Below are positions 57,894-64,000 of a DNA stretch of 64,000 nt, in pieces. The notes under the pieces were generated by a model. The model made no database searches, was not told where the DNA came from, and saw nothing but the letters and a program-made list of their open reading frames with translations. The DNA comes from Congeria kusceri (taxonomy: Eukaryota; Mollusca; Bivalvia; Myida; Dreissenidae). The position numbers and the translations under genes are program-made. Location: positions 42,996,048-43,060,047 of the forward strand of contig CM051034.1 in NCBI GenBank assembly GCA_027627225.1, given 5' to 3'. The stretch's first letter is position 1. The number at the start of each line of letters is the position of its first letter.

Positions 57894-60369
57894 CTGAAAA
57901 AGATTTATACACATCTTTTGTTGATTAAACTGATTTAACCCAAAAAACTCACCAGAAAACCAGCAGGAAAACCTACTCAAACTAGCAGAAACACATGAAA
58001 ACCCAAGGAAACACATACAAAATCAACACTTAGGCTTTTGTTGATAAACCAGTGTTAACCCTGAAAAACCTACCAGCGATAACACAAGAGATCTGATCAT
58101 CTTAATGAACTATATGTTAAACAAATGACACTTCTGAATTCATAATTTGAATTATAATCCATGAAATCCATGATCACTGATTAGTGAACCATTTTCGCCC
58201 CAAAATGGAGGCTTTTTCCTTCGTACATGCGTCTTACTAAACAACTTGTAATGAAACTTGGCACCAGCAATGTTAGGCACCTAAGACAATAAACAATAAC
58301 ACTTTTTTTTAAAATATATTCACGCAAATAGAATAATATCACATGCAAAAAACGCACATAATTCAGTGCATAATTATTAACAACTGTACCAATTATTTGC
58401 TCACCTTAAAAAATGTGTTATTTCAAAAGTGATTTTATTTATTATTTTTCGTAATTGTTTCATTTTAGAAAAGCTTTTGTGAGATAATTTCATGTTCAAA
58501 TGTGCACACAATCACTCTGTAACACACCTCAACATGTCACAACACTGAGGCAGTGTACAATTTTCTTGATACTTGTTGTTGAACAAACTGCTTATATTTA
58601 TATTCCAAGGATGATAACTCCAGTATAAAACACATTATTTGTGTTTACGTTTCACTTCTAAGGAATAGGCTTATCTATATGTGTAAGCCACACATACAAA
58701 ACATAAATAGCAACAAGTGAGACCCGAACAGGGTTACTAAAGTGTAAAATTGTACAAGTACTAGCATCATTTTATTTTTACACTTTTGATAATTCAAATA
58801 TATTTTTAATTTAAACTGGAAGGGGGGCATTTACAAATCTAGAGTCATTCAGGGTTCACTAACAAAACAATCATCTGGAAGTAAAAAGCCTTACAGAAAA
58901 AAAGACCCCATCCAGCGCCTCAAACAAATGAGCGTGTGCGTGATGGCGTCATCCCCCATGTGCTCCCGACAAGGCCAGTAGTACATCATTTGTTTACATG
59001 GATATTACAATACGGAATACTTACAGATTTCTGAAATTATCGGCTGAAGTGTAACAAAACAACAAGGCAAATCCACTGCAGTATGGTTAAGAATATTACT
59101 TTGCTGTTTTGACTGGTTTTCAGTAGTAATTGGTACATGCCAAAAATTGGTCACTAACCAGTAGGCTTATTACAACACAGCATAATTATGATCTTATTTT
59201 AGTTCAAAATACACAGAAACACACAAATGAAAACTGACATCTCTAAACCATTCCTTTAAGACCCGGTCACACTGTCACAATTTTCGGTACAATAGCCCAC
59301 GATTGATCGTGGACGTGTTAATCGTGATGAGTCGGGCTGCACAGTGTCCCGATTGTGTCTTCCTACGTATACCTACAGTTGTTGTAGGACAAGACTACGA
59401 ATATCAACGACACTTGTAGGTTTCCACAGCCGATTCACCACAGTTTTACCAATATATGACATGATCTGTAACGATCTGTAATACGCTAGCGTCAGGTATA
59501 TGCTACAGTAACAGACGATTACAGACAATTGCTAGGTGATTTGGACATCACGATGAACCTACACGCAGCCAATAATTTTACGCTTCAAGGTGATCTGGAC
59601 AAAATACGGTCTAAAACACTTCTAAATTACCGTTTCATTACTAAAATGTGGAGGAAATCAGCCACATGGAAGACATTTGTCAAATGAGAATCTCACGGGA
59701 TTTCCCGGCCATGTGACTTTTTATCTATTTTTAGTAACAGAACATGTGCTGTGACTGTTTTTAAACACAGCCTGAAAGTAAAATGACATTTTCTGGAGTT
59801 TTACTTCACTGGTGATTGTTTTGTGAACACACTATATAATGTTAATACCTAGTAAAAGATCTAATATATTAAACAACACTTTCATCAATATTAATACAAT
59901 ATGTTTGCTGGTCATACATGAGTAATTGACCAAAAAGAATGCATTAGAGACAGCGTTTTTTTGGCCTCGTTTTCATGCCGATATTCGGTACCATTCACAA
60001 AGCCAAAAAGTACTTTTTTTCAAAAATTTTGGCCAAAAATTCACAAATGGAAAAGTGGATGAAAAAACACGAAATCTTAATTAATTTTGTGAATTTTGTT
60101 TCGTGAACCAGTCGGTTGGTGAAACATGTGCTCCTCCGGGTCACTGTGAACGGTCATTGGGTTATAATCTGTATTGAATCAAGCGTTTGAAGGATTTATT
60201 AAATGTAAACACTGCAGATTATTTTCTTCTTGTTTTTTTTTTTAAAGTAATCGCAATGCATTTTTCATGAAACTCTCAGTACTATGTGAAATTTTTTTAT
60301 AAAAAGACAAGCTTATCTTACAGGAAAATGAGTCATCGTTTCAACAGGCAATTTTAAGCGAGAAAACAG
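57894..60369. other. upstream or first-intron region of SRP72
   Basis: AT-rich, without repeats of the large families. The missing first SRP72 exon should lie upstream of 57893 but I did not find it here. A short minus-strand frame at about 58985-58890 looks mildly coding-like but lacks support. Confidence 0.4.
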
Positions 60370-60829
60370 TACTGGCGCAGCGCCTAAATCCGCCACATTT
60401 AGGGGGAATTTTTACGATATTTTCCAAAGTTGTTTACCGATTAACATAAAAACTCACATAAATCAAGTTTGGTCTAATGTGCATTTACTGGCGTGTTTTG
60501 GTTACATTTCAAATGCTTGGCGAAAGAAAAATATCTATTGAAATACAAGGCCTAAACAGTGCAAGAAATGAGCGTCCGGGTGCCTAAATCCGCCACCCCT
60601 CTTTAAAATGTTTAAATTGCTCGAAAATGATATTCTTTTATGAATTATGTTTTCAAAGCAACTTCTATTGACTTATATTGACAAAACTCCCACTTTTGTT
60701 TCTTTAAGGTTCATTGTCTAGTGTTTAAAATAAACACGGTTATCCGAAGTTGCTTGGTGAAAATTGTAGATCAGGAACCATGACATTTTTATTCCACATT
60801 TGACTATTGTTGTTATATAATTTTCTATA

Positions 60830-62213
60830 TTAAGGTAGAAAGATCCTAATGACTTCGGAAATACTCGCGAAATATCGGTTAACTTCGGCCCATTCGCCAC
60901 TTACCGTAAATCTAACCGATCTGATCCGAAACAGAAATTATTTTCGCGAAATAAACATTACTTTTCGAATGTTGAGTTATTTTCAATTAAATGTGTGAAA
61001 TAAATGCTTATTTGTCTTTAAAGATGAAAGTAAAAATGTAGTTTGAACAAAAACAAGGTACTCTGGCATGGGGAATACCTTCAAATGATGTCATTGTTGG
61101 GAATTTCTGTTTACATTTAATCATGACATTTTCACAATATGTCTGGTGTATTTCATTACACTAAAGTTAAAATAGTTATAAATAAACGTCCAAGGATTAT
61201 TAGTATTATTGAAAATAATTATTCGTATATAAAAACATATCTGTGTAAAGGAGATACGTGCTCCTTCTGTGAAATAACATTCATTCACACCAAAAACTTG
61301 GAAAAATAGTCAGTCGAGATGGGTGGAGAGCGGGACGTCGGGTGATCGAGTTTGGTGTTCTGTTGGATAATTTAAAATACTGTTCATTGTGTAAACTTGG
61401 GCCTGTTCCACTGAGAAATTTTGTCGAGATCTACCGGTGTAAAAAACATCTGAAAATTATGTATCGGCGAAATGATGAGAATGGTCTAAGAGACACCTTT
61501 TTATCCAAAAACAGTGACATTTTACCAACAGTCACAAGCGTCAAGAAGAGTCTTGATGAAGTTACCACACAGATTTGCCAGTTTTTTGAAACTTGTTAAC
61601 CCAATGTAATGAAAATGTCCATTGAATTTTTTGAAACACAAAAAAAAAAATATTTTAACATAGAAGGAAAATATTTGCTTTTTTACTTGTCTTTTTTTCA
61701 TATTTTTTTTATAACATAGGGTTGCTTCAGTCCAAATGTTATTTACCTTGAGATTTTTGTGGTGAACCTATGTCAATTTATACCCTTTTCCTCTCGGATA
61801 AGGTTATATTATATGTTGGTATTACTGATTTTGACATACTATGAAATAAAAGTTTTACTGTAATGAAATCTGTTGTTTTTTACCATATGCTTAGCCAAAT
61901 TTAATGTAATAAGTATTGTTGGTCAACTTTAGTACTTATATATACTTTTTCATAAGATACACTTTTAACGTATAAATTAAAGCTATTCGGACATAAATAA
62001 AAAACATTTCGACAATATGTCAGTCATTTTTGTAAGTGTACCCCATCAGAATTTTAAGTTGAAGTAGAAAAATGAGGGGTTATAAGAAAAGTCAAAACGT
62101 GTTGTTAGATTTTGTTTATATTTCACAGTTTAGTCTCATAATAGATTTAATTATCAAAGATAAGAAGAAAATCAAGGTCTGAAAAAAGTCCCGTTAGGTT
62201 CTTTCTACCTTAA
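60830..62213. mobile_element. inner inverted-repeat DNA element, flanked by TTAA
   Basis: TTAA at 60830-60833 is followed by GGTAGAAAGATCCTAATGAC. On the right, GTTAGGTTCTTTCTACC is followed by TTAA at 62210-62213. The arms match as inverted repeats over about 22 bp, and TTAA at both ends fits a TTAA target-site duplication (seen for example in piggyBac and Kolobok superfamilies). It carries the short open frame at about 61306-61599. Confidence 0.75.
61306..61599 (+). pseudogene. transposon-derived ORF fragment with CxxC motif
   Basis: An open frame inside the inner TTAA element reads SRDGWRAGRRVIEFGVLLDN, then KYCSLCKLGPVPL, and ends at TAA near 61597-61599. The W-x2-GRRV-x-EFG-x-L segment followed by CxxC resembles the N-terminal zinc-binding part of Mutator-like transposase domains in invertebrate DNA transposons; this is recalled resemblance, not a search result. 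There is no convincing start codon (only GTG within the frame) and no catalytic domain, so it is a fragment. Confidence 0.4.
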
Positions 62214-62739
62214 GCAGCTTGTTGTGTGTTGTTAATACAATGTTTCAATTTCTTCAAATACTCATTTGTATTTCTAAAAATAGCTCTGAAACTGAGGCCC
62301 TGCGTGCACGTGGGACAAATAATTAGGGTTTTTAGTAGCAAGACATTTGCGCTCTTAATATGCAGCTCTTTCCGCCTTTTATTGTATGTAATGCTAATGA
62401 ATAATGGTCATTTTTATGCTGCACATGCTCCCCTTGACATAATATTAAAACACGATAATTTAATTTTATCATGGACACCATACGGGGCTTCAAAATTGCG
62501 CATGCGCAGTATTAAATAGATTCCCCGCATGCAGCTTGTTTGCATGTAGGGGTTATGTACAAAATAATTGGATAAAATATTCATTTATGCACAAATCAAG
62601 ATGAAAACTCGTCAGCGTTGTTAAGGGAAAGTATATGATTGATCGAGATCAACAAATTAGAAATCGCAGGTAAAAAAAACGCTTATTCGGATGGGGTGGC
62701 GGATTTAGGCAAGTGGCGGATTTAGGCACTGCGCCAGTA

Positions 62740-64000
62740 AGTGAAGCCCCCGAAGACAATTTGTGATGCAGTTGAACAGTTTCAACTTTAGTGTCTTCAC
62801 AAGTAGATTTACTGTCAGTAACGAGTGCAAGTCAGTCAGATTCACATACTGATAGTGGTGACCAAAATAACATCGATGAAACCCCTGTTTTGTCCCTAAA
62901 TTAGCCTTTTACATCTCAATCATGTGACATTTCTACTGACTCTGGTGCCTGACTCAAGTGAAGCCATCGGACATTTTGCAAATTTAAAGAATAATTGACA
63001 ATATCAAATCTGCAAAAGAGAGAAATTTTACTGGAATGTTTCATGGTAAGGTTTCATGAATGTAAAGATCACACTTTAATGTACTTCATGTGTGTGTACT
63101 TTATTAAGTGTGATTAAATACAACAAAATCACTAGTTATTATTTGATACTTGTTTGTATTTCCCTGTTTTAATGATAAGACATATTTTCACAATTTTGGC
63201 GTTTTACGACACATTTTTCACAATTTCACAGAAAAGGACATATTCACAAATCACTGAAAAAAAACACTGAGGGAAAATGAAAGCCATGATTACAACTTGA
63301 GAACGCGAAAAGGTCAAGGTCAATCTGAAAACATCCAAATGAAACTCTAGTAGTCACGTGATAAAACAACAATGGCGGCGTAATTGTACACTGTGTGCTG
63401 ATCAGAGTTATTTTCAGGTATTATTCGATGCATTTGACAATTTTGATTCTCAAAATAAGTCACAAGTCAAAAGTTTATATTGACTTACCTGTATATGTAG
63501 TAATTGCCTCCAGAAATTGCAACAGTATGGATTTATAGCGTGACATAAATATGTTACGACTCTGGTTGACTTTCGATACGGGGCTTCAGCGAACAGGTCT
63601 AGTCAGTACTATATAAACTGTTCGCTGATTTTCTTTAGCTAACTCAAACCCAGTGATCGAAATAAGCACAAGCTGCAGCCCTATACGCTCTGTACTGGTA
63701 AATATTAATCAACCAAAACTTTTATATTTGATGACTGCAAACCTATTCACACAGTTGACTTAGTGTTTTATCCAGACCTAATCAGCGCGGCGCCGCGCCC
63801 CTTTATTGATCCGCCACCCTGCCCTTTTTAAAGGCAATTAGCGCCTCGTGCCCTCTTATCTATCGACTGTATTGATTGTTAACGAGGGCCCTTTGTGATG
63901 GCATGCTATAATAAACTAATATGTGACCAACTGATAAGATCAGCAGTAGGGGCAGTCAGATTACGAGTTTGTGTCCAGATACAATAAAAACATGCTGATT
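62740..64000. other. right edge of window, no gene assigned
   Basis: AT-rich sequence with no recognisable protein. A minus-strand ATG at about 63547 opens 19 codons (MSRYKSILLQ...) before a strong GTAAGT donor. Its phase would fit the first known SRP72 exon, but the peptide does not resemble the SRP72 N-terminus. Confidence 0.35.

Larger units (their letters stand above)
60370..62739. mobile_element. outer inverted-repeat DNA element, flanked by TA
   Basis: CTGGCGCAGCGCCTAAATCC at 60372 (25-bp arm to 60396) matches the inverted complement of 62713-62737 at 24 of 25 positions. TA dinucleotides flank both ends (60370-60371, 62738-62739). A second copy of GCCTAAATCCGCCAC lies near each end (about 60583 on the left, about 62697 on the right). 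Its interior is mostly taken up by the second element at 60830-62213. Without that insert it would be about 0.98 kb, a non-autonomous size. Confidence 0.8.

Noticed and set aside
58890..58985. Minus-strand frame beginning MMYYWPCREHMGDDAITHT that looks mildly coding
   Set aside because: Only about 31 codons, no matching upstream or downstream exon, and no resemblance to the missing SRP72 N-terminus. Possibly a repeat or remnant.
63488..63547. MSRYKSILLQFLEAITTYT followed by a GTAAGT donor as the first SRP72 exon
   Set aside because: The phase fits exon 57893, but the peptide lacks the expected N-terminal helix pattern with an NGD/ALKxxNK-like motif. Listed only as unresolved.

Overview
This is a window of nuclear DNA from an animal, most probably a bivalve mollusc. 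I infer a dreissenid (zebra-mussel-like) genome from the repeat families, but I cannot check that by search. Evidence: genes split into many short exons with GT/AG introns, an AT-rich background, and about half the window filled with molluscan-type non-coding repeat elements, hairpin MITEs and one tRNA-derived SINE. There is no bacterial, viral or CRISPR content.

Three protein-coding genes can be reconstructed. (1) Minus strand, 28937 down to 1413: a complete PARP14-like mono-ADP-ribosyltransferase. I could join 27 coding exons with consistent splice phases into 1898 codons, giving RRM-type domains, a KH-like region, three macrodomains, a WWE domain and a C-terminal ART domain with an H-Y-L triad. 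(2) Plus strand, 34376-37927: a two-coding-exon C2H2 zinc-finger protein of 918 residues with 17 fingers in clusters of 3, 4, 2 and 8. (3) Minus strand, 57893 down to 45586: SRP72, the 72-kDa signal recognition particle subunit, with 15 in-phase coding exons (622 codons). The first exon, about 35 N-terminal residues by family comparison, was not found.

Layout: 1-1412 is the 3' flank of the PARP14-like gene. 1413-28937 is that gene, with large introns carrying tandem-repeat elements (5.4 kb, 7.7-13.3 kb, 14.3-15.1 kb, 21.7-22.2 kb, 23.5 kb, 25.2-26.5 kb). 28.9-34.4 kb is the interval between the two head-to-head genes; it contains a possible 2.5-kb inverted-terminal-repeat element and a ten-copy 33-bp array. 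34.4-37.9 kb is the zinc-finger gene. 37.9-45.6 kb is a repeat-dense intergenic stretch between tail-to-tail genes. 45.6-57.9 kb is SRP72, including a decayed duplicate of one of its exons. 58-64 kb holds nested inverted-repeat transposons (an element with TTAA at both ends inside one with TA at both ends) with a short transposon-like ORF.

The genes do not form a pathway. The PARP14-like protein would write, bind and possibly remove ADP-ribose, probably in innate immunity. SRP72 is housekeeping. The zinc-finger protein is a probable nucleic-acid-binding regulator. The most unusual large-scale pattern is that essentially every internally asymmetric repeat element in the window points the same way, whatever the direction of the host gene.
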